A stretch of DNA of 64,000 nucleotides from Rhyacophila brunnea (Eukaryota; Arthropoda; Insecta; Trichoptera; Rhyacophilidae). Location of the stretch: the NCBI GenBank assembly GCA_022495005.1, contig JAGYXB010000557.1, positions 1,054,001 through 1,118,000 of the forward strand, in the 5' to 3' direction. Made by a program: the position numbers and the translations under genes. Positions 36,960 to 48,659 of this stretch are shown here, piece after piece; position 1 is the first letter of the stretch, and every line of letters starts with the position of its first letter. The notes beneath the pieces were generated by a model. It was given only the letters and a program-made list of their open reading frames with translations, made no database searches and was not told where the DNA came from.

Positions 36960-37970
36960 ATATTATACCTATCTAACATATAAAAATCAATATTTGTTTG
37001 TTTGTTTGTTCGTATTTTATGCGCTGCCATAGCGTTCATCCGATTGCGATAAAACTTTGTCAACTTATTGCTTGCAGTTGCGGAAAGAGTATAGGCTATA
37101 TCTTATATATAAAAATGAATGTCTGTCTGTCTGTGTCTGTCCCGTATGCGTTCCTATACCATTCATCCGATTGCGATGAAATTTTGGTAAGTAGTTGTAT
37201 GCACACCCGCGAAGGTTTCTGAATTAGAAAAATCATCATCTTCTTCTTCTTCATTCTATTTTCTTTTATTCGTATGGTTCCTATACCATCCATCCGATTG
37301 CAACGAAATTTTCATCAGTTATTGTACGCACACCCGCAAAGGTTTCAAATTAGAAAAACCATCTTCTTCTTCATTATATCTTCTTTTATTCGTATGGTTC
37401 CTATTATACCATTCATCCGATTGCGATGAAACCTTCGTCAGTTGTTGTGGTAACACCCGCGAAGGTTTTTGAATTAGTACAACAATCTTCTTCTATTCGT
37501 ATGCGTTCCTATACCATTCATCCGATTGCAATGAAACTTTGGTGAGTTGTCGTGCGCATGCCCACGAAGATTTCTGAATTAGAAAATCATCTACTTCTTC
37601 TATTCGTATGCGTTCCTATACCATTAATCCGATTGCGATGAAACTTTTGTCAGTTGTTGTGCGCACACCAACGAAGGTTTCTAAATTAGTATTATATAAA
37701 ATACACAGTTTGTTGTTTGTTTGTTCCATCCAATAATGTTTTTTTTTTATTACACATTAATAACGTTTGCATATTTTGGATTCGATTTTAATTTATTGTT
37801 CTTTTGTTTGACCTTTACTCATATTAGAATTATTTTCATATTGCCATATTGTATTACACAGATATTTTAATATTAAAAAAATAATTACCTCTTATTATTT
37901 TTTTAAATATCTAAGATAAATATAACCACGAAGCGACCCTGTGTGAAGCCGGGTACTATATAAATTAAAA
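36960..37970 (+). repeat. Imperfect tandem array, possible Helentron-like element
   Basis: The core ATTCATCCGATTGCGATGAA (with variants) recurs at about 37034, 37161, 37289, 37411, 37516 and 37621, so units are about 105-128 bp. Each core is followed by a CACACCCGCGAAGGTTT-like block and an ATCTTCTTCTTC run. The array starts with TATATAAAAATGAATGTCTG followed by TCTG repeats (or TTTG repeats in the first unit). It ends about 250 bases on with a GTGAAGCCGGGTACTATAT segment. Tandem minisatellite cores with this kind of head and tail are typical of non-autonomous Helentron/DINE-type elements, but I could not define the termini or the insertion site. The ORFs inside are by-products of the repeat. 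Confidence 0.6.
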
Positions 37971-38869
37971 AGATAGTAGAGGAGTACATGTTTGAAGCAC
38001 CTTCATAAATTTTCCCTATGTGATTAGAAATACAAGACTTGTGCTGCAAGATTTTTAATTTTGTAAAATAGGTACGCAGCTTATTAAGATTTTTGATGTT
38101 ATCTGTTGAAATAAGCTGTAAATGTTCTGATAATTCTAATTATTGGGTTTTTAACCGTTGTAACGATCGGTATAGGTATTATTTGATTGCGATTCTCGTA
38201 GTATGCATTGCATTGTCGGCTAATTAGGGATTCCAGACGCATAATTATTCCGATGCAAGTTAAAGTGAATGAATGTCTTATAAAGGCTCAAAGCTTCCGG
38301 ACTCCAATTTGAATGAGTGAGTCACTGTGAGTAATGAATCGTTTATTCGAGCGACTAACGGTGCAAATTGACTAATGCCCACACGCTTACATTGTTACAT
38401 ACTGAGACATGGGTTTACATATATAATTTTAGTATATTTCGTAGGTCTATTTGCGCATTAGGTTCGCGAAGGTCTCAAGACTTATTGAGGATTGCTTGTA
38501 AGTGTGGGCAATGAACGATCGCGTAGGGGTATTTTGCTTTCAGGAAGAGCCTGGTTCGCTTTTTAGTCTCTCGCTATCGAGCCAGTCGTAAGTGGCGATG
38601 GCTGTTGCAGCTGGCTTCGATTAAATTCGCGAGATCTTGTTTAATTTGTGCATTATATAAATCTGGGTTGCGTTTTCCTCGGATCAATTCTTCGATCGGA
38701 ATCGTTGCGGGCGGCGGTGCGTGTCGACGTGTGACAAGTCTCGATTCTCGTTTGAAATCCTATACACTCGACTGCCAACCGATCGGCCTCCCTCCTCCCC
38801 CTGTGGTGTGGGAACGTATATAAAAATATTTGGCTAAAAATGCGAAAATAAACCCGTGTCGAAAAAATC
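37971..38869. other. Upstream region of the 39-44 kb gene
   Basis: No transposon sequence is recognisable here, in contrast to most of the window. GC content rises from about 38500 on. Another TATA-like run (GTATATAAAAATA) lies at about 38816-38828. The region is a good candidate for the proximal regulatory DNA of the downstream gene. The 72-codon frame at 38605-38823 has no domain. Confidence 0.4.
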
Positions 38870-38908
38870 TATATAAATTGCCGGCTGCACGCGTTGCACT
38901 GCTCAGTC
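38870..38908 (+). promoter_or_regulatory. Core promoter: TATA box and initiator
   Basis: TATATAAA at 38870-38877 is followed by the arthropod-type initiator TCAGTC at 38903-38908. The predicted first transcribed A is 38905, giving a TATA-to-initiator distance of about 33 bases, slightly longer than usual. This would produce a 5' leader of about 193 bases before the ATG at 39098. No clear downstream promoter element was seen. Confidence 0.6.
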
Positions 38909-39097
38909 TTGGCTACTCCTTCCGTTAATCTGGTGCGACCAGTCGAGATACTAGGATACACGACCCATTAAACGTTCGTTCTTGCGGTCGATTATTGCCT
39001 ATTGCGCGGCGATTTAAAACATTTTGTGCGTTCATTCCGTCGATCGAGTTCGTCAACTGAATAGTGTTTTTCAATACTTCGTGATTAATTAATTAAA

Positions 39098-42000
39098 ATG
39101 GATCCCAAGGTACGGCTGTTCGGAATATTCATTGGATTTCCGTTAAATAAAATGTTTTTTTTAAACAGTGAGCTTGGAATAAAATCGACCGTTTTTTATC
39201 CAACTTAACATAGTTTCTTATCAAGTTTATTCTTCATTTAAACGCTTTCATAAGAAACATAGTAATAATATTATATTGTGCAGTTGCTGTTAAATTTAGT
39301 GCATTTAACAATACAAATATTATTTTATTGTTTGTTTTTAATGAAATAAAGTGAAGTTTTTTGTGCTGTCGTGAAAATATTTTAATGTTTTAAATCTTAT
39401 AAAAAATAATATTTGAATAATTTTACCGATAACCACTAGGTACATTTTTCTGAAATCGGGTTTTCAATTAAAAGTTGTACGAGTATAGTATGAACTATAT
39501 TGTCGATAAAATCATTTTTCTTCAGTTATTGTTTTAGTTTTTTCTAAGACGAATTCAATATGCTTTCTTTAAATTTCCTCTTAATAATAATGTTTTTTGT
39601 TTTATTTTAGGGCGCTGATGCAGTCCCCGCAGCCGTAGCAGTCGAAGCCGCCGACCTTAAGGCTGAAATTCAGAATGCTGAAAAGGAGGTTCCCAAAGCC
39701 GTCGAGGCTGAGAAAATCGCCGAGAAGACTCCGGAGACTCCGGTCACCGAACCGCTCACCAACGGCAGCGGCACTCCGGAATCACCGGTTGAGGAGATCA
39801 AAATGAACGGCGACGCCGCTTCCGTCGAAGACGTCCCGGTCGCCGCTCCCCAAGTCCAGAGCGAGCCTGCGCCCGCCGAACCCGCCGAGGCTCCAGCTGC
39901 CCCAGAAGTCGAATCTCTCCCCATGAACGGCCTGAAAATCGAAGAGCCGGTGGTGGAAGAGCCCGCTCCAGCGCCCGAAGCCGCTCCCGCTCCGGCTCCG
40001 CCAGCCGAAGTAGCCGCGCCCGCGCCCGCACCGGAACCGGTCGAGGATAAGTCCCCCGTAATTGCCGAAGCCGAGGTTTGTGTCGCAAAGGAGAGCCCCG
40101 TCTCGGAGACGGCGCCGCCGCCCCTCCCTTCGACCCCCGCGCCCTCTTCCCTCACAATGTTCGCCGAGTCGACGATGGCTTCGCCTCTCGCGGAAGCCGC
40201 CCCGGCACAAGTAGAATCTGTCGCTTCTCCCTCTTCACCGGCTCCGGTCGAACCCGTATGTGAAAAAGTCGCTAGCGATCTTCAGACCGCTTCCGCTCCC
40301 GTCCCCGCTTCTGACGCTCCCGCGACTCCCCAATCTGACGGCCAATCGAATACTTCTGCTCCGACGGCGGAGTCCGTAGATCTTGCTGTAGTGTCCTCCG
40401 AAAGCGCCCTTCCGCCCGTTGCCGATTTACCTGAACCCTTCTTGGCGGTCTGTCCCGTCATGCCTGATCCCCCCGCGGAGTCCGCGCCTTCCCCCGTCAT
40501 AGAAAATATCGAAGCTCCAATTTCAGCATCCTCCGTCGATTTACCCCCGCCCCCTGCGCCCGAATCGGAATCGACGTCGCCGACAGCGGAGGCCGCTCCG
40601 TCCCCCGTGGCCGCCCCCGACTCTCCCGTCTCCGAGAAGGCTCAGTCCGAAGCGTCCGAAGGCGCGGCGGCCGGGCCCCCTTCCGATTCTTTCCCCCCTC
40701 CACCCCCACCTGAGTCGTGCGCCGATTCCGCGACCGAGTGCTCCGTCTCTGAATCTCTTCCCCCGCCTCTGTCTGATGCCCCCGATGCCGTCCTCAACAG
40801 CCCCGCCTCGGAAACGGCGGACTCTCCTTTGAAAGAACCGTCGGCGTTACCGGAGGAGCCCGCAAGAAAGCAGTCGGTGGACCTGGAAGCCCTGGCGGCG
40901 TCGGCCACCTTACCGGAAGTAAGCATTCCCCCTCCTGCGGAGATGGCGTCGCAAACGGCCCCAGAGACGGTGGCCGAGCCGGCGGAGCTTCCCGCCGCCG
41001 TCGTCACCCCTCAGCCTCAGGTGAATAGCACGCCGACGGAAACTATTCTGTCTTGTTTTGTTTGCGCCCGATAGATCATTCATTAACATTCGACCGATCC
41101 CGGCCGCCGTAATCTGTCTGTGAACGTATTTAACATCCGCCGTCCCGGCTCTATTCCATTTAGTGTTGTTTTCTTTATGTTGTTTTTCGATTAATCGAGT
41201 GGAGTTCTGCATGATTAGCAGATTAATTAACATTGCGTAGTGAGAACGCATCGGATGGTTCGCCTCTCCCTTCTCCCATTTCCGTTCGTGATCCTCAGAC
41301 ACTACAGCAAACGTCGACTTCACTGCGCATTGTAGCGTTCGGTGAATAACATTCAAAGCCACTAATGAAATCCTCTGTTTTCAGGTTTTGCGTATTCTAG
41401 TCGCCTGCGATTTTCACATTCCTAGAATGCCCGCCAGTTTTGTAGCTAGCATTGATATTTTTAATAGAGTTAAACTCTTGTGTAATTGATCTTATATTTC
41501 TAACACAGCTTTTTATTCAGTTAAATTATTGTTTTGACTCATTTATAATGTTTACATTTTAGATTTTGGGGTTATTTTTATTATCAGACACTACTATAAT
41601 TACTTGTAGAAAATATTCATTTTAACTGTGTTATTATTACAGTTTTTTTTTCAATGATGCTTATGATTTCATTATGATTTAACTGTATTGTTGAACAACA
41701 TCCATGTAAGGGAGGGAGCGTGTTTTAAAAAACAAATCGAAGTTATTACATATTTTTTATTATTATTTCAAAGAGGTGGGTGGGTCACTTGATTTATATA
41801 TGTTTAGGAAATTCAGTGCTAGATTACGTTTAGATTTTTTGGATAATATCGAAAAGGTAAAGCAAGGAGTATTTGTATTCGCTGTTAGAAATGGGGTTGT
41901 TTGTTAAACATTTCACATTACAACTTTAAAACCCTGCTTCCGCTTTTCTTTTCTTGTGTTTAGTGGGATCTATTGTTATCATTACATATTTCGCATGACA

Positions 42001-43911
42001 TCTCGCATAACATTTCATTACCATACCCAGTATATTAATTAATGCAATTTACGCATAAATTAAATGCCACTATTTGATGCTTTTAATGATACCACTGCAT
42101 TCTTAACAAATTGATGTTTTAATATACAATTTTTTTTTTACACTTTATCTTAACTCAATAAGGCTTAAGTTCACATAATGTTAACTACTAAAAGACATCG
42201 GTCTCACAACATGTGCTTTTGCAATACGAATTTTTGGTCGAAACATGATAACTGTCTGTATAACGAATAATTTGATTCCACATAATTTAATAATCACCAG
42301 AACCGTTTCATTTGCTTCAATGGGACATTGTCAACTGTGATGGAATAAAGTAATAAGTATATTTCAATAACCTAAGTTTCATGCTTGTAACATAAATTTA
42401 AAACCTTGTCTTCCCTTAAATCTGATATTGGCACAATGTCGCCGAACCCTCGAACAGACATTGTGTAATATTCTTTTTTGTTTAAAATTTTTATTAATAA
42501 TTAGTTGTAAATTTTTCTAGCCGATGGCATTCATGATCTTTTTTTTTATATGTCACGTGATCTGTTAATGGATAAAACGGTCTAACTCTGGTAGGAATAA
42601 ATTCGTATTCATTCAATTAATGTGGATTTTCAATAGGGTTTATCAAGCAATGTCTTTACAATAATAATTTGACAGTTGTCATGTTTAGCACAAACATAAT
42701 GGATATTGTCCCTGTTATAATAAAATCTCTTGTAATGAAAAAAAAATCCCTTTGTCTTCCTGCTACATTTTTATTTTGCAGTACAATTAATTATGAACAC
42801 ATGTTGCTTTATCTTTATATGAAAGTTATAAGCATTGTATTCATAACATTGGATTATATCCCATTGACATGGTATATAAAATGTTGCTATTATTTGTAAT
42901 ATAAATATATTATAATTTTAATGTTTACGCCTGACTCCACCACCACCACCACCACCACCGAAAACATAACACCAAAAACATAAAGGTGTACCATGTTTTT
43001 TTCTTAGATAAGTAATATCATCAAGTAGATAATTATTGACAACAAAATGTTGCTTTCAGAATATTAAAAATAGATGTGCTCAACTCGGTTACCTGTCGGA
43101 TTGTATTCATTCAATCCTCAGCGTAACAGTGACATTTAATTTTTTTTATTACGCTTCTCAAATAATAGGCCAGCTACAAGAGATTTTATTGTATCGGAGA
43201 CATTAATACATTCAAAGCTTTTGATTAGAAATATTTTTTTACAAGACATAAAGGTTTTTGTGAATGTTTTTAGGTACAAGCCATGAGTGAAGTGACGTCG
43301 CCTGAAGCATCACCTCAAGTCACTGAAGCACCAGCCACAGAATCACCCACAGTGGTATGTTATTTTCACTTTGTGATGTTATATCCAAAGTCCGTCTTCA
43401 GTTAAACTGTTATTGCTTATACACCCGTTCCTCTTTTTGCACGGGGGATACGTACCAAAGACTACCGTGCAAAATAAAACCGTGTAAAAAAGATAAGGTG
43501 CCCATACAAAAATGGTAGACATATTCCATTACTTATCAACTCAAAATACGAAATTCTTGAACTCAGAAATATATCGAATTTATTTATTATTTATACATAA
43601 AAATAGATAGTTTTCGATTTAAATAAAATTTAGTATATATAAATATATTCATTCAGTATCGCTACTTGACAATAAACGTGCTCGTTAAACTGCTATTTTT
43701 CGCTATCGAAAAATCACTATCGCTGGAAATATTTAATGATGCTGACGCCGAAGCACGTGGCGCGTCTCGTATCGAACCCGAAGTGACTGACTGCTCTGCT
43801 CGATGCGGTCATAGTTCTTCATTACAGGATGTAGCGCCAGAAGAGAAGGAAATGAATTGTGTTAGAACTAATTGGTGTTTTTTTTTTTTTCAGGATTCTG
43901 CGACGGAATAA
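39098..43911 (+). CDS. Ala/Pro/Glu/Ser-rich acidic low-complexity protein, 4 coding exons
   Basis: I do not recognise the family. The coding exons are 39098-39109 (ATG plus three codons, MDPK), 39611-41020, 43274-43354 and 43894-43911 (DSATE and stop). Every intron has GT-AG borders and every junction is phase 0, giving about 506 residues. The start ATG follows AATTAAA. Exon 2 is GC-rich and codes for long stretches of Ala, Pro, Glu, Ser and Val with few aromatic residues. There is no signal peptide, membrane segment or known domain. A short Glu/Lys/Ala-rich stretch near residues 15-50 could be helical, and the rest is probably disordered. Exon 3 continues the acidic Thr/Pro style (EVTSPEASP), which supports the splicing. 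Reading through the exon 2 donor would instead end at 41074 after 18 further codons. Possible relatives are Pro/Ala-rich cytoskeletal or calphotin-like proteins, but that is a guess from composition. Confidence 0.8.
41021..43273 (+). other. Intron 2 of the low-complexity protein gene
   Basis: A 2.25-kb intron starting GTGAAT after CTCAG and ending TTTTTAG. It is AT-rich. It contains a perfect (CCA)n run at about 42937-42959 and a 76-codon AT-rich open frame at 42669-42899 that I regard as chance. No transposon ends were recognised. The first 54 bases are open in frame with exon 2 and end at TAG (41072-41074). Confidence 0.7.
42937..42959 (+). repeat. (CCA)n microsatellite
   Basis: About eight perfect CCA units lie within an intron of the low-complexity protein gene. 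It is likely length-polymorphic. No functional role is indicated. Confidence 0.9.
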
Positions 43912-44131
43912 GTTATGGCGGGTTTCGAACGAGGGTTGTGTACAGGAAACAATTGAAGTTGTTTAGACAAAATTGCGCATCTTCCGTTACTTCGTGGAAC
44001 AAGACACAATTTCAACTGTGGGCCTCTCATCAATTCGTAGCTGCATCGTATCATCGCTCATCAATCGTACCCCTCGGTCTACCGGCGGAACTGTCACCGC
44101 AAAATTAACACGCTGCCAAATATAAATTAAT

Positions 44132-44137
44132 AATAAA
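44132..44137 (+). terminator. Candidate polyadenylation signal
   Basis: AATAAA lies 221 bases after the stop codon at 43911 and is the first canonical hexamer downstream of the low-complexity protein gene. Further hexamers occur nearby (around 44292, 44803 and 44868), so alternative 3' ends are possible. Confidence 0.5.
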
Positions 44138-46652
44138 TATCGAGAAATTCAAAACCCGAATGATGATCAACCGACTCTAGGCGACATCTGTAATAATTTA
44201 TTAGAAGATTTTTGGAAATTTTTACATATAGATATCATAATACTACTCTAAGTTTGGCAGTCGTCAGTCATGTGATAATTGTCAACTGATTAATAAATTA
44301 ATGTGTAGAATAAAAGAGTAAGGCGCAGGTGTAAAGGAATGAAGGGCGTCGGTGCGCACCGGCCGTGCGGAGTCTGGACTTCGTTTTGGAGTCGCCAATT
44401 TTTTTTGAATGTATCAAATATATGTAAAGAAGTGCGCAAATTTTATCAGTGGTCTTAAATATGAATACTCGGTAAGATATTATTATCTATTGAAAATAAC
44501 AGTAAATATAAAGTTTTTTAGTTATTAAGAAAATTTCTGTATGTATCAAACCAAAATTCAGTACGAAGACTATTATTATTTTATCATATTTTTAATCTCT
44601 CTATTCCGATGAAGTAAGTAATCGATTTATCAAAATATATATGTTTATTTGTGTATAAATTTAATGTATGAGAAATTGTCTACTATTAAATATTTAGTTC
44701 TTAGTTCAATTATGGATTTGACATCACTTATACAATTTTAATGAACTTTTTACGATTTTTATCTAATGAATACACTTGTATTGAAATATTTTGTACTGTT
44801 AAATAAATAATATAAAAATTGCGATCAAATATTGATCTTTTAGTATAATAAATAACCTCTGTAATAGAATAAATAGGTTTTCATCGGAAAGTATTTATAA
44901 AGAATAGGAATGGAGTGTCTGTTGGAACACTTCCGGTTCAGAATGAAAAAGTGATGAATCAAATTTGTCATTTTGCATGGAATAAAGCAGGTGCTATTTG
45001 TATTTGAAAGGATGCAGGGAAGGAAGGCGTGGAAAGGGCGCGGTCGCGGCCGACCGATGTCAACCGAGATACGGTGCGCCGTCGCCATTTTCAGTGTTAG
45101 CTAAACGTGTCAGCAATAAAAAATTAATGTCAATCCGTCGGGTCACTCGGGTGCACCGCTGAACTGTCTAAATTGTAAACATTATCAAACAAAGGAAACT
45201 GAGCAGTGATAACCAATTATTGTGCTGTAAATTAATACATCGACCATGTTTTGTACTCTTTTGAAATAAAATAGAATCATTTCTTCCAACGTAAGTTAAA
45301 GGTAGACGTAAAATATCAACATTTGTAATTTTATACATTTTATTATCCGGGAGTAGATGCTAGACTATAATTTGGACATATGATGCCATGGATAACATTG
45401 AAGGAATATGTGTGTGTAGACATTCCATAGTATGTATCCTGCTGTTTGTATACGCAGCCGTTTCAACGTAAAACAAATAACAGTAGCCTGTAAATCCAGT
45501 TAATTTTCATATGTGGCTGTTTCCTAATTATTATTGCCATTCGCCATATAAATCTAAGTCATGCATGCCCGCTCGGAGATACTTTGAGATATCATGCGGT
45601 CCGATCGATTTATACAAATTTCCTTTCGGTTTTTCAGATAAGCTTTTTTATTCACCGCTCTCTCTCGTTTACCGGTCAGTTATAAATCTGGATATCGATG
45701 TTAGTAAATGTATTGAAAATATTAAATAATTAGGCAGCTTTATGAGATTACTCTGGTTTGTGTAAAATCATCCGTTGCGATTCCAATTGTAAATTATTCA
45801 ACAGTTTTTGAAATTGTTTGACAGAGAATGTTGGTAGTGTTTCTAAAGCGATAATGATGAATGTTTAGAGTCTAGAAAAAATATTGAAATGTTATTCTTT
45901 GGCGTTATCATCTATAATTTATGCACCTACATTTTATGTAATAAATTTTCCCCATCTGGGCTCTATCGATAAATATATATATTATACAAAAATATGTAAG
46001 TGTCGATGTGTGGATGTCTCTTATAAATACACTTGAAAATATTTCTATCATTGTTTTTATTTCAACCAAATTATAACCATTTGTCTTGTCAGCATCGACA
46101 ATTGAAGAAAATTACTTAACAATTAATTAGTCAACTTGTTTATTATACTTTTAGGCATTGTTGACTATTTTATTATACTTATAATATACTATATGGTGAA
46201 TACAAATTTGATAATACGTATTTAATATGTATTTACAAATTGGTCCCAAGTATGACACAGTTTATTTTTACAATAATTTGAATCTGTTTATTTTCTTTAA
46301 TCATTGGTTAACACTTTTCTTTTTTTTTAAACATTTACATAAAGATATAAGTATATGAACGAGCTATGCATAAAATATATGCATTTGGATCAATTCACCG
46401 TTACAGTGGTAAAATATCTTTGATATTAGATGTGAGTATCGAGGATCCTATTTACAAAACACCTTATAGTGGGGAAGAGTGATTTTTAGAAGAAGGTAGC
46501 TGGTAGACTATGGAGATCAAAAAAAAAAATAGTACCACACACTTCTTAGTCATAAGTATACAAGGTATCGGGATCTTCTGGATTCTATTTTTTGCCAAAA
46601 AGATTATTTCTAGTAGGTATACACTATACATAATAATTATATCTGAGGTGTT
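44138..46652. other. 3' flank of the gene and intergenic DNA
   Basis: No coding exon is convincing. A minus-strand frame at 44840-45088 starts ATGGCGACGGCGCACCGT within a short CpG-rich patch (about 45020-45090). This could be a promoter-proximal first exon of a minus-strand gene, but the frame soon becomes AT-driven and no domain or partner exon is visible. The frames at 45511, 46464 and 46510 are chance. Confidence 0.35.
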
Positions 46653-46780
46653 TACAGGAGGACCTCGACTTTCGCACATAATTGGTTCCTGAAAATGTGT
46701 GTGAATGTTAAATGTTTGAAAGTAGAGGGAAGTAAAAAAATATTTAAATTGTGTGTATTTTAAAATATTTATTTATCAAG

Positions 46781-48326
46781 TATATGAAGCGTCTAGTTAC
46801 AAAAAGCGATATGATAACATTTTCAATATTTGCAGGAAACGTGGTTTTATGTTTTTTATGTAAAATTTGTTATTTTGTTAAGATTATGTATTCTATCATA
46901 TTGTATGTTTAAATTAGAACAAAATAACAATGTGTTATTAACCTATAAACTCTATAATCAAATAAATATTAGCAAAATAAGATTGTATATATCGCGATTT
47001 GTAACCGACTTTAGGATTGGCGCAAACTCACCTCTCATTCGACACGCGCCAACGAGAAGCTACAGCATGGTTAGGAAACAGTTTGTACTAAAACTAATGT
47101 TATTTTTTGCTCTAAATTAAAAAAATATTAGCATGGTAACACAAATGTTTTTAAAGATTTACATATAAGTATTATAAATTAGAACTGGGAATAAAACTTA
47201 GATAATAGAAATGAAAATAAAAGCTTAGATAATAGAAAGTAAAATAATGTAGAACAGAACATTTTATTGTAGATTATTTTGGATGAAATGTATGTTAATA
47301 TTTTATTTCGGAATTAAGCGTGATTAGGAATTTCCCTGAACTCTTAATCCAGGAAAGGATGGGCACAGAATATGAAGGATAGAAAATACCAAAATGTTAT
47401 AGGGTATTAAAAGATAATGAAATTAAATAACGATTAAAATAATATTTATTTTACATAGTTGACATACAAAGAATGACATATTTCGATGAAATACATAAAT
47501 GCCAACAAATTAAAATTACACAATAATTGTCTACAGTTACGGTACCACATTCAAAGCCCCTTGCATTATGTCGGCACGGTGAGACCAGGAAAATTAGTGG
47601 GGATGTACCTAAAAAAATAGAAAGCAATTTATTTAGTATAATATATGTATGGGAACAGTTTAATTTTAATCATAATTTTTATAAAGTTAGTATAAAGAAT
47701 ATAATAAACACCAGACGCATTTGGAATCCACTGGAATTTCATTTTTACAAATTGTTTTGATAAGCTTAATATTTTCATAGAAAACACTCAACGTAAGAAA
47801 GTGCATAAAGTATAATCAATTAAAATCTAATATATTTAGCGGTTACACTGTACATGGCATGTAGTGCAAAATTTACTTACTTTATATGGCGCTCCTGTTC
47901 TTTTTTCCACGAATCTTTGTTTTGTATTCGCTTTCTAGACACTTCATTAGTGATCTTTTTTAAATTTTGGAGTTAGTCACTCATTATTTTATAGTGATAA
48001 AACAAGATGAATACACCGAATAACTGTCACCTTGATCGTAAAACTTTAGATTTAGTTCTGACGCCATTTTTAATATTTACCGCTCGCTGATTGGTTGACA
48101 GAAATGCGCGCGGAGTTAACCAGATTTAAAATATTCCGATGTCTGATTATATCGCTTTTTGTACCAAAGTAAGAATTTAAATATTTTTTTTGTAGGTTTA
48201 TATCGGGTTTAGAAACATAAAATTTTCACACATGGTGTAAAATTACGCGTACAATACGAACGTATTTTTTTCTCGATTCCGACAAAATGTGGTTTTATCG
48301 CTTTTTGTAACTAGACGCTTCATATA
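46781..48326. mobile_element. TIR element, 'TATATGAAGCG' family, 1.55 kb
   Basis: The left end TATATGAAGCGTCTAGTTAC continues as AAAAAGCGATA and is exactly repeated in inverted form at the right end, so 31 bases match perfectly. A further partial copy of the inner TIR words (TATCGCTTTTTGTA) lies near 48152. The longest open frame is 96 codons (46830-47120), AT-driven and without any transposase motif, so the element looks non-autonomous. It shares its ends with the 391-bp element at 23724-24114. It lies inside the Tigger-type transposon. Confidence 0.8.
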
Positions 48327-48659
48327 AGATGTTTAAGTGGGGTTTGCGGGTTAACTGTTGGCCACTCTTCTTTTTCTTATTTTAAATGGTAAATTATTAA
48401 CTTTACAATATTGCTTAACTGCTGGCACGAAATTTAAAGTGAACCAATCTTTAAATATTAACGCTGTAACAGGCTTTCTTATTTGATTACCAAATGACTG
48501 GAAGCAATTCTTTATCTTTCCCTTTCAATGCTCTGGGATTTTCTGGTTGATAAATTAACATTGGCATAAATTTTAAATCACCAGTAAGAAGATATCACCA
48601 ATAAGAAGCAATGTCAATCGGTTTTTAGAAGGTTTATGCCCAGGGGAAATGATGAGCCT

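Noticed and set aside
36998..37293. Short ORFs in the tandem array
   Set aside because: They repeat with the array unit and are explained by the repeat, and similar frames exist on both strands.
37034..37650. CRISPR-like array (repeated cores with variable spacers)
   Set aside because: The genome is eukaryotic, units are over 100 bp with partly conserved spacers, and no cas-like gene exists.
39670..40709. Long minus-strand open frames opposite the low-complexity exon (161, 142, 96, 72 and 70 codons) and a 121-codon frame at 40642-41007
   Set aside because: They are complements of a GC-rich, low-complexity coding exon and consist of Gly/Ser/Ala or Arg repeats. They have no start context, domain or splice structure of their own.
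42669..42899. 76-codon frame inside intron 2 of the low-complexity gene
   Set aside because: AT-driven composition (Ile, Leu, Tyr, Lys), no domain, and it lies within a well-supported intron.
43400..43500. Possible small inverted repeat around TTTTTGCACGG / CCGTGCAAAA in intron 3
   Set aside because: The arms are only about 10 bases with imperfect extension, too short to call an element.
44840..45088. Minus-strand 82-codon frame starting ATGGCGACGGCGCACCGT as a gene
   Set aside because: The start is attractive and CpG-rich, but the frame becomes AT-driven after about 25 codons and no donor, partner exon or domain was found.
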